NCBI GenBank assembly: GCA_043736395.1
Contig: JAYTCQ010000391.1
Span: 1 to 8,385, forward strand
Length of the DNA: 8,385 nt
From: JAFDVL01 sp043736395
GTDB taxonomy: Bacteria > Acidobacteriota > Blastocatellia > RBC074
Direction of reading: 5' to 3'
Both the position numbers and the translations under genes were made by a program. The notes beneath the pieces are model-generated. The model saw only the letters and a program-made list of their open reading frames with translations. It was not told where the DNA came from and made no database searches. Within the stretch, counting starts at the first letter, position 1. Each line of letters opens with the position of its first letter. Below are positions 1 through 5,669 of the stretch, in pieces.

Positions 1-27
1 TCCTCACGGTCGGGCTACTGCCACGGA

Positions 28-2154
28 TCATACTGAAAAAGTCTCACAGAAATTCACAAATCCTCGCGCTTTTTCTAACGCTACATTTGCAGATTCTTCC
101 GTCGCTTCACTGCTCTTCATCGCTTCAAACTCCGAAGCAATATTCTTCCATTCACCGTTCGTCAAACCTGACAACACGTAAATATTTTCAAATTCCCACA
201 GTGCTTCTGACGAGATGAACGGATCAACTAACTGCGAATACAACGGAACTCGCGCAGCGGCGGCGGCGGCTTCGTAGGCTTCAAGCAAAGCCTGTTCATA
301 GTTCTGGTGATGAATAAATGCTTGCGCTTGCGACAGATGCTTTTGGGCGTCTTCGATGACGGGGACGACTTCGGCAATCGTCGTTCCAGCGCATTCGCCG
401 CGTACTCCGGTGCGGACGGTGAAGCGTTCGTTTTCGTGATCGTAATCATCGTAAAATTTCGGATTTTCATCATAAGCAGGAATCTTACGAAGCGGTTCCA
501 GCACTTCTTTCAAGCGCTGATCGCCGATGCGGGCAATGAAGGAATTGAAATCTTCGCCCGCATTTTTTTCTGATTTGTGAAGGCTCAATAAAGATTCTAC
601 GACCTGCACCGAAGCCCGCGCGGGGAATTTTCCGACAATTTTTCCAGCTTTCGGATGCCCGTGATTTGATTGTCCGCCGATGAATAAAATATGTGAAGGA
701 ACGTTGCGACCGTCGTTCGAAACAGCTGCCGCGTGGAAGCCAATATTGGCTACGGCGTGTTGGGCGCAACCGTTCGGGCAGCCGGAAATCTTGATGCGCA
801 GGTCACGATTTTCTTCGCGATAGGCGGCAAGACTTCCTTTAAAAAATGCTTCGGAGATTGCGCTGCCGAGTCCTCGTGCGGAAGCGATTCCTAAACGGCA
901 CGTATCTGCTCCGGGGCAGGCGGTCACATCGGCAATCGTTTCGGCTCCGGCATCGCCGAGTGAAACTTTGTTTAAGGCTTGATAAAGCGCGGGCAAATCT
1001 TCGACGCGTACCCACGGCAAAAACATATTTTGCTCAATCGAAACGCGTAATTCACCGGACGAAAATTGTCGGGCGATGTCCGCTAAATCTCGTGCGCTAT
1101 CTGCCGTCACATCGCCTAATTTTGTGCGTACGTGAACGCCGCGAAATCCTTCCAAACGATGCGCGATAACAGAATCTTTCGCCCATTGCTGATAATTTTC
1201 ATCTTCTGTAATCGGGTTCAGGACATTCAAATTTTGTGTCGTATTCAACTCAGCAGGAAGGTGAGCTTCTTTCAAAAATTCTGATAACGGTGGTAATTCG
1301 CCAATGATTTTGCGCTCTTCGTCAACGGCGGCTCGGAATTTTTCCCAGCCCATTGAATTGACTAAAAATTTCATCCGCGCTTTCATCCGCTGCTTGCGTT
1401 CGCCGTAGCGGTCAAAAATCCGAATCACCGCAATCGTAAAATTGAACATTTCTTCGACGGGCAAAAATTCAGAATAGACCTGCGCCAGAATCGGTGCGCT
1501 GCCCATTCCACCACCCACGTGGACGCGAAATCCGCGTTGCTCAACTCCATCAACGATGCGCGTTCTGGCGTGAAATCCAAGATCATGAAATGACAATGCC
1601 GAATGGTCATCGGCGCAACCTTCAAACGCAAATTTCATCTTGCGTCCCATATTTTGATTGTGTTTGTTACGCAACAAAAAGCTGAACAAAGCATCGGCGT
1701 ACGGGTAAACATTAAAGGCTTCGTCGTGCGAGATTCCGGCACGATAACATGCAGTAATATTTCGAACCGTATTCCCACAAGCTTCGCGGGTTGTGATGCC
1801 AACTTCGCTCAATGAACGCAATAAAGCCGGAGCGTTTTCGAGTTCCAGATAATAAAGCTGCGCGTCTTCGCGGGTCGTGAAATGAATAAAACTGCTGGCG
1901 TATTTGTCCGCTACATCAGCGAGGCGCGTCAATTGATCCGCCGTCAAATATCCGCCGGGGATTTTGATGCGCTGCATCTGTACGCCATCCTGCCGTTGCG
2001 CGTACGTGCCGTACTGCAAACGCAATTTCTGCATCTTGGTTTCTCCAACCAAGCCCAGACGGAATTTTTTGATTTGCTGTTCGTAGTGTTCCATCTCGTC
2101 ATGGACAGGTGCGAACGTTGATGAGGTAGCGAATTCGGTGGTGATTGCTGACAT
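28..2154 (-). CDS. Siroheme/4Fe-4S sulfite (or nitrite) reductase with C-terminal HEPN-like helical domain
   Basis: Catalyses a six-electron reduction, probably sulfite to sulfide for cysteine synthesis, in the cytoplasm. The 708 residues show the duplicated family layout: a ferredoxin-like half-domain (about 55-115), a first NIR/SIR catalytic domain (about 120-280, with CGNTVRNITAC at 126-136), a second half-domain (about 335-395) and a second catalytic domain (about 405-520). The four cluster ligands are C413 and C419 in ACPGADTCRLG, and C459 and C463 in SGCPNGCAQ. The first catalytic domain carries GRKMKF (170-175); a Lys-x-Lys here matches E. coli CysI-type sulfite reductases, whereas plant nitrite reductases have Lys-x-Asn. 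Residues about 600-708 form a helical tail resembling the HEPN-like tail of similar 700-residue reductases of Bacteroidota. AGGA at 2160-2163 is a well-spaced ribosome site. Expression is probably controlled by the attenuator upstream. The reductase family is certain; the substrate is inferred. Confidence 0.93.
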   Translation of the reverse strand: MSAITTEFATSSTFAPVHDEMEHYEQQIKKFRLGLVGETKMQKLRLQYGTYAQRQDGVQMQRIKIPGGYLTADQLTRLADVADKYASSFIHFTTREDAQLYYLELENAPALLRSLSEVGITTREACGNTVRNITACYRAGISHDEAFNVYPYADALFSFLLRNKHNQNMGRKMKFAFEGCADDHSALSFHDLGFHARTRIVDGVEQRGFRVHVGGGMGSAPILAQVYSEFLPVEEMFNFTIAVIRIFDRYGERKQRMKARMKFLVNSMGWEKFRAAVDEERKIIGELPPLSEFLKEAHLPAELNTTQNLNVLNPITEDENYQQWAKDSVIAHRLEGFRGVHVRTKLGDVTADSARDLADIARQFSSGELRVSIEQNMFLPWVRVEDLPALYQALNKVSLGDAGAETIADVTACPGADTCRLGIASARGLGSAISEAFFKGSLAAYREENRDLRIKISGCPNGCAQHAVANIGFHAAAVSNDGRNVPSHILFIGGQSNHGHPKAGKIVGKFPARASVQVVESLLSLHKSEKNAGEDFNSFIARIGDQRLKEVLEPLRKIPAYDENPKFYDDYDHENERFTVRTGVRGECAGTTIAEVVPVIEDAQKHLSQAQAFIHHQNYEQALLEAYEAAAAAARVPLYSQLVDPFISSEALWEFENIYVLSGLTNGEWKNIASEFEAMKSSEATEESANVALEKARGFVNFCETFSV

Positions 2155-2186
2155 GAAAATCCTAAAATCTTAATGATAAAGAAACT

Positions 2187-2223
2187 AAAAACGCCCCAGC
2201 TCCTTGCTTAGAACCGAGGCGTT
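2187..2223 (-). terminator. Intrinsic terminator in the leader of the reductase gene (attenuator)
   Basis: Read on the minus strand, AACGCCUCGGUUC (2223-2211) pairs with GAGCUGGGGCGUU (2202-2190). This gives a 13-bp stem, counting three G-U pairs, with an 8-base loop and a run of five U (2191-2187) at the 3' edge. It lies 32 bases before the start codon of the reductase and after its probable promoter, so it would stop transcription before the gene rather than after another one. Its 5' arm has an alternative partner in the leader reading frame, as expected of a regulated terminator. Confidence 0.8.
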
Positions 2224-2281
2224 AAATCCTGATGCTGTTCTCACGTTGAGAATTTCATCTGTATGGATCAAACCGGTTCCA
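2209..2281 (-). promoter_or_regulatory. Candidate antiterminator pairing between leader frame and terminator 5' arm
   Basis: UGGAACCGG, codons 23-25 of the leader frame (2281-2273), is complementary over 9 bases, including two G-U pairs, to UCGGUUCUA (2217-2209). The latter is most of the upper 5' arm of the terminator. Formation of this pairing would block the terminator hairpin. The first strand starts four codons after the last of the three consecutive cysteine codons, so a ribosome stalled at those codons would leave it mostly free to pair. The pairing is read directly from the sequence; the switching is inferred. Confidence 0.55.
2238..2252 (-). other. Small hairpin between leader frame and terminator
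   Basis: UUCUCA and UGAGAA form a perfect 6-bp stem around the loop ACG, beginning just after the stop codon of the leader frame. In attenuators a hairpin here may pause the polymerase or compete in the switch. Its 3' arm contains AGAAC, which could also pair with GUUCU in the terminator's 5' arm. The role is uncertain. Confidence 0.4.
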
Positions 2282-2347
2282 CGGAGCGGGACAACAACAC
2301 GATGCGCTGCATTTGTTCGGCTCAATTTGGATCGTAGTTTGATTCAT
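2255..2347 (-). CDS. Cysteine-rich leader peptide (putative cysteine-sensing attenuator peptide)
   Basis: A 30-codon frame, ATG to TGA, between the promoter and the attenuator terminator of the reductase gene. The peptide begins MNQTTIQIEP and continues NKCSASCCCPAPW. Cysteine is at positions 13, 17, 18 and 19, the last three being consecutive UGU codons. Four cysteines in 30 residues contrasts with nine in the 708-residue reductase. No signal peptide or membrane segment is visible. The likely role is regulatory: scarcity of charged tRNA-Cys would stall the ribosome at the UGU run and let the antiterminator form. Poly-cysteine leader frames acting this way have been described in mycobacteria. 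There is no clear Shine-Dalgarno at normal spacing, and the predicted 5' UTR is only about ten bases, so initiation may be nearly leaderless. The alternative is a small metal-binding cysteine protein, which fits the context less well. Confidence 0.72.
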   Translation of the reverse strand: MNQTTIQIEPNKCSASCCCPAPWNRFDPYR

Positions 2348-2362
2348 AATTTTCAGAAAATT
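2348..2362. promoter_or_regulatory. 15-bp palindrome abutting the leader start codon
   Basis: AATTTTC and GAAAATT form perfect 7-bp arms around one central base. The site lies between the predicted -10 box and the leader ATG, overlapping the expected transcription start. It could be an operator for a repressor, which would add initiation control to the attenuator. AT-rich palindromes also arise by chance, so this is tentative. Confidence 0.3.
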
Positions 2363-2363
2363 A

Positions 2364-2392
2364 ACCTTACTGACTGGATGTCGGATTGTCAA
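2364..2392 (-). promoter_or_regulatory. Sigma70-like promoter of the leader/reductase transcript
   Basis: Minus strand: a perfect TTGACA (2392-2387), a 17-base spacer, then TAAGGT (2369-2364). TAAGGT keeps the T, A and final T that matter most in a -10 box. It sits in the short gap between the LRR gene's stop codon and the leader frame. It predicts a transcript start near 2357, about ten bases before the leader ATG. Confidence 0.55.
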
Positions 2393-2421
2393 TATTCGGT
2401 TTGAATCTGTTGATAAGAAAT

Positions 2422-3378
2422 TCAAATGAAGACTACACTATCGCGCGCTTGAAATTCGTCCATCCACGCCGGAATTCCTGACAATTTATTCCAGCGCAAA
2501 TCCAATTTTTCCAGCTTTGGTAAGGCTCTCAACATCGCAGGAAATTCGGTCAATTTATTTGCACGCAAATCCAGATAGCGAAGATTTTTCAAATTGGTGA
2601 TGGATTCCGGCAGCGAGGCGACTTGATTATTTCGCAGGTCAAGTTCGGTTAGATTGTGAAGCGCTCCGATTGATTCCGGTAACGCATTGATGCGATTTCC
2701 TTCCAGCATCAATTTCTTCAACTGCCCCAGCTTCCCGATGGATTGTGGCAGGGCTTCCAATTGATTTTTCATGACATGCAATTCTTTGAGCCTGCTTAAA
2801 TTCCCGATCGAATCAGGCAGCGAACTCAGCTGATTGTTGTACAGCCGGAGTTCGATCAATTGATTTAGCGTCCCTACTAAATCCGGCAAGGCAGTCAATT
2901 GATTATCCGTCAGGTTGAGATAAATCAGGCTGTTTAGATTCGCAAAAGTTTGTGGAATTGCCGTCAGGCAATTATTGCTGATGTAAAGAAATTTGAGATT
3001 GGATAACTTCCCTATCGTCTCCGGTAAAGCTGCTAATTCATTGTGCCCCAAATCCAACATTTTAAGATTGGCGAGGCTCCCGATTTCATCAGGGAGAAAA
3101 TCAAAATGATTCTCAGAAATATTCAAAATTTCAAGATTGGATAATTGCCAGACCGTGTCAGGGAGCCGTTTTAATTGATTGCTGTAGAGGCTCAGCTTTT
3201 TCAGATTTGATAAGTGCCCAATATTTGCAGGCAATGAATTCAGCAGGTTTCGATCAAGATCAAGGACTTCAAGCATTCCCTGCTCGCAAACTGAATCATC
3301 CAGCAATGATAATTTTTGTCCTGATAAGTCCAAACTTGTGGATGCTTCTTTTTCGGATGTATTTAGAATATCTGCCAT
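2422..3378 (-). CDS. Leucine-rich repeat protein, twelve 23-residue repeats
   Basis: The 318 residues form almost entirely an LRR solenoid. After a short N-terminal segment containing a degenerate repeat (about 16-35), twelve units run from residue 36 to the C-terminus. Eleven are exactly 23 residues, following LxxLxLxxNxLxxLPxxIxxLxx, and the last is extended to 30 and ends the protein. Such solenoids bind proteins; no catalytic domain, signal peptide, membrane segment or sorting signal is present, so a cytoplasmic scaffold or interaction role is likely. The regular LPxxIG pattern resembles the LRR parts of Roco/Shoc2-like proteins, but no GTPase is attached. The start overlaps the end of the upstream GIY-YIG gene by 16 bases with only a weak ribosome site, suggesting translational coupling. 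The partner is unknown. Confidence 0.93.
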   Translation of the reverse strand: MADILNTSEKEASTSLDLSGQKLSLLDDSVCEQGMLEVLDLDRNLLNSLPANIGHLSNLKKLSLYSNQLKRLPDTVWQLSNLEILNISENHFDFLPDEIGSLANLKMLDLGHNELAALPETIGKLSNLKFLYISNNCLTAIPQTFANLNSLIYLNLTDNQLTALPDLVGTLNQLIELRLYNNQLSSLPDSIGNLSRLKELHVMKNQLEALPQSIGKLGQLKKLMLEGNRINALPESIGALHNLTELDLRNNQVASLPESITNLKNLRYLDLRANKLTEFPAMLRALPKLEKLDLRWNKLSGIPAWMDEFQARDSVVFI

Positions 3379-3785
3379 TTTTCTGCTACTCGATTCCGGG
3401 CAATTATGCTGAGTTTTTCTTCTCTCGATTTTTTGGGTTCGTTGTAGCCGCGTTCGCCGTACGGTTGTAATTTATCCAACCATAAATCTTCCAAAAATGT
3501 TAATTCTTCGCGGTAATCGCGATCCATTTCAGCACCTGGCGTCAGTTCATCCAACACTTCAAACGCAAATTTTTCGCTGCCGAATTCATTCCATTCGGTC
3601 TGGAGAAATTTATTGGGATGCGTTCCGTTTTTTAAGTTTAGCCGATAGCGATTGAAAATTCCCGGCAGGTTGAGCGAAGAACTGATGAAGATTTTTTCAT
3701 TAACAACATTTCGAATTTGAAAGACTCCCATCGGGCGATGAGATTGTTGATAGGATTTTTTCAGTTCTTTCTTTTTGGCATCCAT
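3363..3785 (-). CDS. GIY-YIG-fold protein, probably catalytically degenerate
   Basis: A 140-residue, single-domain protein. It matches a family of small GIY-YIG-like proteins that share PMGVxQIRN near the N-terminus, then KIFIxSSLNLPGIFNR, HPNKxLQxxWNEFG, FEVLDEL, and LxxLWLDKLQPYGERGYN. Here the GIY element is GVF (20-22) and the YIG element is FIS (33-35), so both tyrosines are phenylalanine and the glycine is serine. The candidate catalytic Arg (R46 or R48), Glu (E76 in FEVLDEL) and Asn (N115) are present. In true GIY-YIG nucleases the tyrosines help catalysis, so activity here is doubtful. It may bind nucleic acid without cutting. It starts 7 bases after the zinc-ribbon gene and its end overlaps the LRR gene, so it is the middle gene of a probable operon. 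No Shine-Dalgarno stands out. Confidence 0.78.
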   Translation of the reverse strand: MDAKKKELKKSYQQSHRPMGVFQIRNVVNEKIFISSSLNLPGIFNRYRLNLKNGTHPNKFLQTEWNEFGSEKFAFEVLDELTPGAEMDRDYREELTFLEDLWLDKLQPYGERGYNEPKKSREEKLSIIARNRVAEKWQIF

Positions 3786-3792
3786 CGCAGTT

Positions 3793-4356
3793 TTACATAT
3801 TTTTTTCGGGCAGCCGATGGGTTGTGTGTTCCACCACAGATGAGACAGCTTCTGGCATTAATTCTTTGGTGATAATTGGTGAAGGATTTTGAAATTCATG
3901 TGATTCTGAAATTAAGTTTTTTTTGCGAGGAATCGTAAAATATAAGCCATTGATGATCAGCCCAACTCCAATCAGGAATGGAATGAGTCCTGCCAATGCC
4001 GGAAAAATCAGTGCTTCTAAGCCTGTGATGCCAAACACTAAAAATATTCCAAGTCCGACCGCTGCTGAAATCACTCCATTGCGAATTCCGCGCAATCGTT
4101 TCTCTTCCGGCGATTCCAGAAATTTTTCTATTTGCGGCAACACATCTTCGGCTACGCGTTTTAAGTCGCGGGACGATTCTATTTCATTGATTTTGAGAGC
4201 CACGGCACGCCCGATGGCTTCACGTGCGGAGACGGCAGAAGCGGTCAATGGATCAGGATTTTCCAGCGCCGAACGAACTCCACGTAAATCCGTCCCGCAG
4301 TTACGGCAAAATTGTTTCGGTTGATTTTCTTCGGCGGCGCAGTTTGGACAATACAT
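3793..4356 (-). CDS. Zinc-ribbon protein with two C-terminal membrane segments
   Basis: 187 residues. The N-terminus is a compact zinc ribbon with ligands C3, C6, C17 and C20 (CPNC and CRNC). A charged, partly helical linker (about 30-90) follows, then two hydrophobic segments (about 94-113 and 115-140) forming a membrane hairpin, and a polar tail of about 45 residues. The ribbon and linker are expected in the cytoplasm. Proteins of this layout are common in Acidobacteriota and usually have no assigned function. It is the first gene of a probable operon with the GIY-YIG and LRR genes. GGAGG at 4371-4375 is 14 bases before the ATG, longer than ideal; a purine-rich GAGAG lies closer. Architecture is clear; function is unknown. 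Confidence 0.85.
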   Translation of the reverse strand: MYCPNCAAEENQPKQFCRNCGTDLRGVRSALENPDPLTASAVSAREAIGRAVALKINEIESSRDLKRVAEDVLPQIEKFLESPEEKRLRGIRNGVISAAVGLGIFLVFGITGLEALIFPALAGLIPFLIGVGLIINGLYFTIPRKKNLISESHEFQNPSPIITKELMPEAVSSVVEHTTHRLPEKNM

Positions 4357-4476
4357 AATTTTCTCTCACTCCTCCGATTAATACGTCGGTTGGGGATGAG
4401 AGGTTCACACTTCATTCAAAAAAGAACCATCGAAAGATGCTTACTCCATAATGGGTCATTAACAACGATTTTTCTC

Positions 4477-4568
4477 ATCCACGAAGAACACGAAGGGACA
4501 CTAAGAAAAACAATCATTTCAGGCATTGTCTTCGCTTTTTCCTTCGTGTCCCTTCGTGCTTCGTGGAT
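4477..4568. repeat. Imperfect inverted repeat of CACGAAGG-type units
   Basis: Left arm 4477-4505 (begins ATCCACGAAG, contains CACGAAGGGACAC) and right arm 4542-4568 (ends GTGCTTCGTGGAT) are complementary except for a two-base AA insertion and one mismatch. The loop is 36 bases. Runs of T outside the left arm and A outside the right arm extend the symmetry. This lies between the end of the TIM-barrel gene and the start of the zinc-ribbon gene, both on the minus strand. Similar TTCGTG repeats are common between genes in several environmental phyla. It could help end transcription of the TIM-barrel gene, but no U-tract follows on the minus strand. Confidence 0.7.
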
Positions 4569-4596
4569 AAAAACCTCAGATTGCTCCGTATGTTCA

Positions 4597-5439
4597 TCAA
4601 AATTCCAGCTTTTTCAAATACTCCATACTGATCTTGATGCTTTCCAGCGGAGTCAACGAAGTAAAATCCTGCTCGACAAAATAGTGCTTCACGCCGGCCA
4701 ATTTGCTCTTGGCGAGGATGCGTTTGAAATCCACTGTTCCGCGTCCGAGTTCCATTGTCCTTTGCTTCTTGCTCGCGTCCATATCCTTTACGTGGAAGGT
4801 AATAAAGCGTCCAGGATGTTTGGCGAAATACTCCAACGGGTCTTTGCCAGCAAACGAAATCCAACCCAAATCCATTTCCATTTTCACGGTATTTTTATCG
4901 CATTCGGCAAGGATCAAATCGTACGGCAACTTGCCTTCCAGAGCCTGAAATTCAAAATCGTGATTATGATAACCAAACGTCAATCCCGCCTTTTTACAGG
5001 CTTCGCCGGACTTATTCAAAACTTCGCAAAGTTTTTTGTAATCGTCCAGCGTCTTACGTTCGTCGGGCGCCAGGAACGGACAAATCACAATTCCATGTCC
5101 GACGGCTTTCGCCGTATCAATCACTTTGTTGACGTCAGTTTTAAGCGCAGCTAAAGCGAAATGTCCGGCAGGCGCGGTCACGCCCATCGCCGTTAACATG
5201 GTCTTCACATCTTTCGGGTCTTTGCCATAGTAATTCCCGAAAAATTCAAATTCTTTGTAGCCAACCGCAGCCACAGCTTTCAGGGTTCCTTCAAAATCTT
5301 TTCCCAGTTCATTTCGAACGGTATAAAGCTGGATGCCGGGAGATTTAATCTTCTGTTTGGCGAAAGTTTGTTCAGAAAGCATGGAGCCTCCGAGAGCGGC
5401 GAATGCAGCGGTTTGAATAAAGTTGCGACGGTTCATCAC
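4597..5439 (-). CDS. Exported sugar phosphate isomerase/epimerase-like TIM-barrel protein
   Basis: 280 residues from a GTG start, 279 from the ATG three bases later. The N-terminus, NRRNFIQTAAFAALGG, is a Tat-like signal (RRxF plus a short hydrophobic stretch), so the protein is probably exported folded to the periplasm. The rest is a xylose-isomerase-like (AP endonuclease family 2) barrel, with GIQLYTVR at 35-42. Likely metal and substrate residues are spread over the strands: YHNHDFEF (157-164), MEMDLGW (D190), FHVKDM (H216), and FVEQD (E256). Related proteins isomerise or epimerise sugars or inositol-type compounds; the substrate cannot be told from sequence. GGAGG at 5449-5453 lies 9 bases before the GTG and 12 before the ATG, so the start is ambiguous, though MNRR is the usual beginning of such signals. 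It is transcribed divergently from doxX and appears monocistronic. Confidence 0.88.
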   Translation of the reverse strand: MMNRRNFIQTAAFAALGGSMLSEQTFAKQKIKSPGIQLYTVRNELGKDFEGTLKAVAAVGYKEFEFFGNYYGKDPKDVKTMLTAMGVTAPAGHFALAALKTDVNKVIDTAKAVGHGIVICPFLAPDERKTLDDYKKLCEVLNKSGEACKKAGLTFGYHNHDFEFQALEGKLPYDLILAECDKNTVKMEMDLGWISFAGKDPLEYFAKHPGRFITFHVKDMDASKKQRTMELGRGTVDFKRILAKSKLAGVKHYFVEQDFTSLTPLESIKISMEYLKKLEF

Positions 5440-5526
5440 GAGTGGTTTCCTCCTCAGGGTTAGTGGTGGTAGTTGTGAAATCTGAAAATAATTTATCCGA
5501 TGATGTCCTAAAACTAATCTGACAAA

Positions 5527-5576
5527 CTACAGAATGCAATATTGCAAACACTTTTCACGAATGCTATAGAATGCAA
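5527..5576. promoter_or_regulatory. Repeated operator-like sites in the divergent intergenic region
   Basis: CTACAGAATGCAA (5527-5539) and CTATAGAATGCAA (5564-5576) are the same 13-bp word with one difference, spaced 37 bp apart. The first runs into a perfect palindrome TGCAATATTGCA (5534-5545), and a further GAATGC occurs between them (5559-5564). The sites overlap both boxes of the candidate doxX promoter, as expected of a repressor's operators. The regulator is not in the window. Confidence 0.4.
5542..5570 (+). promoter_or_regulatory. Candidate promoter for doxX
   Basis: TTGCAA (5542-5547), a 17-base spacer, and TATAGA (5565-5570). Both boxes are recognisable but imperfect. The transcript would have a leader of about 90 bases. 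A TTGACG at about 5617 has no convincing -10 at normal distance. Confidence 0.35.
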
Positions 5577-5669
5577 CAATGAAGTTGAACGCGAATTAGC
5601 CTACCTGAAATTATTGACGGTGGCATTTCGCTGGTTCATGACATTATACATTTAAAGAGGAATTTGCTT

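Noticed and set aside
307..573. Several short plus- and minus-strand frames inside the reductase gene
   Set aside because: They are shadows in other frames of a gene whose cluster motifs are intact; composition is typical of frame shadows.
2155..2392. SAM or other sulfur-related riboswitch in the reductase leader
   Set aside because: I looked for S-box and other SAM-class core elements and found none. The leader is mostly taken up by a reading frame and a terminator.
2204..2404. A plus-strand open frame of 66 codons across the reductase leader
   Set aside because: It is antisense to the promoter, leader frame and terminator, has no ribosome site and no family pattern. The minus-strand reading explains the region better.
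4430..4450. CATC-GAAA-GATG mini-hairpin upstream of the zinc-ribbon gene
   Set aside because: Only four base pairs; likely by chance and not connected to any recognisable RNA.
4312..5154. A 280-codon plus-strand frame across the inverted repeat and the TIM-barrel gene
   Set aside because: It is antisense to a clearly recognisable protein and passes through the repeat; its translation has no domain pattern.
5664..5669. TTG start for doxX two codons before the ATG
   Set aside because: GAGG is only three bases from the TTG but nine from the ATG, and the ATG gives a normal family N-terminus.
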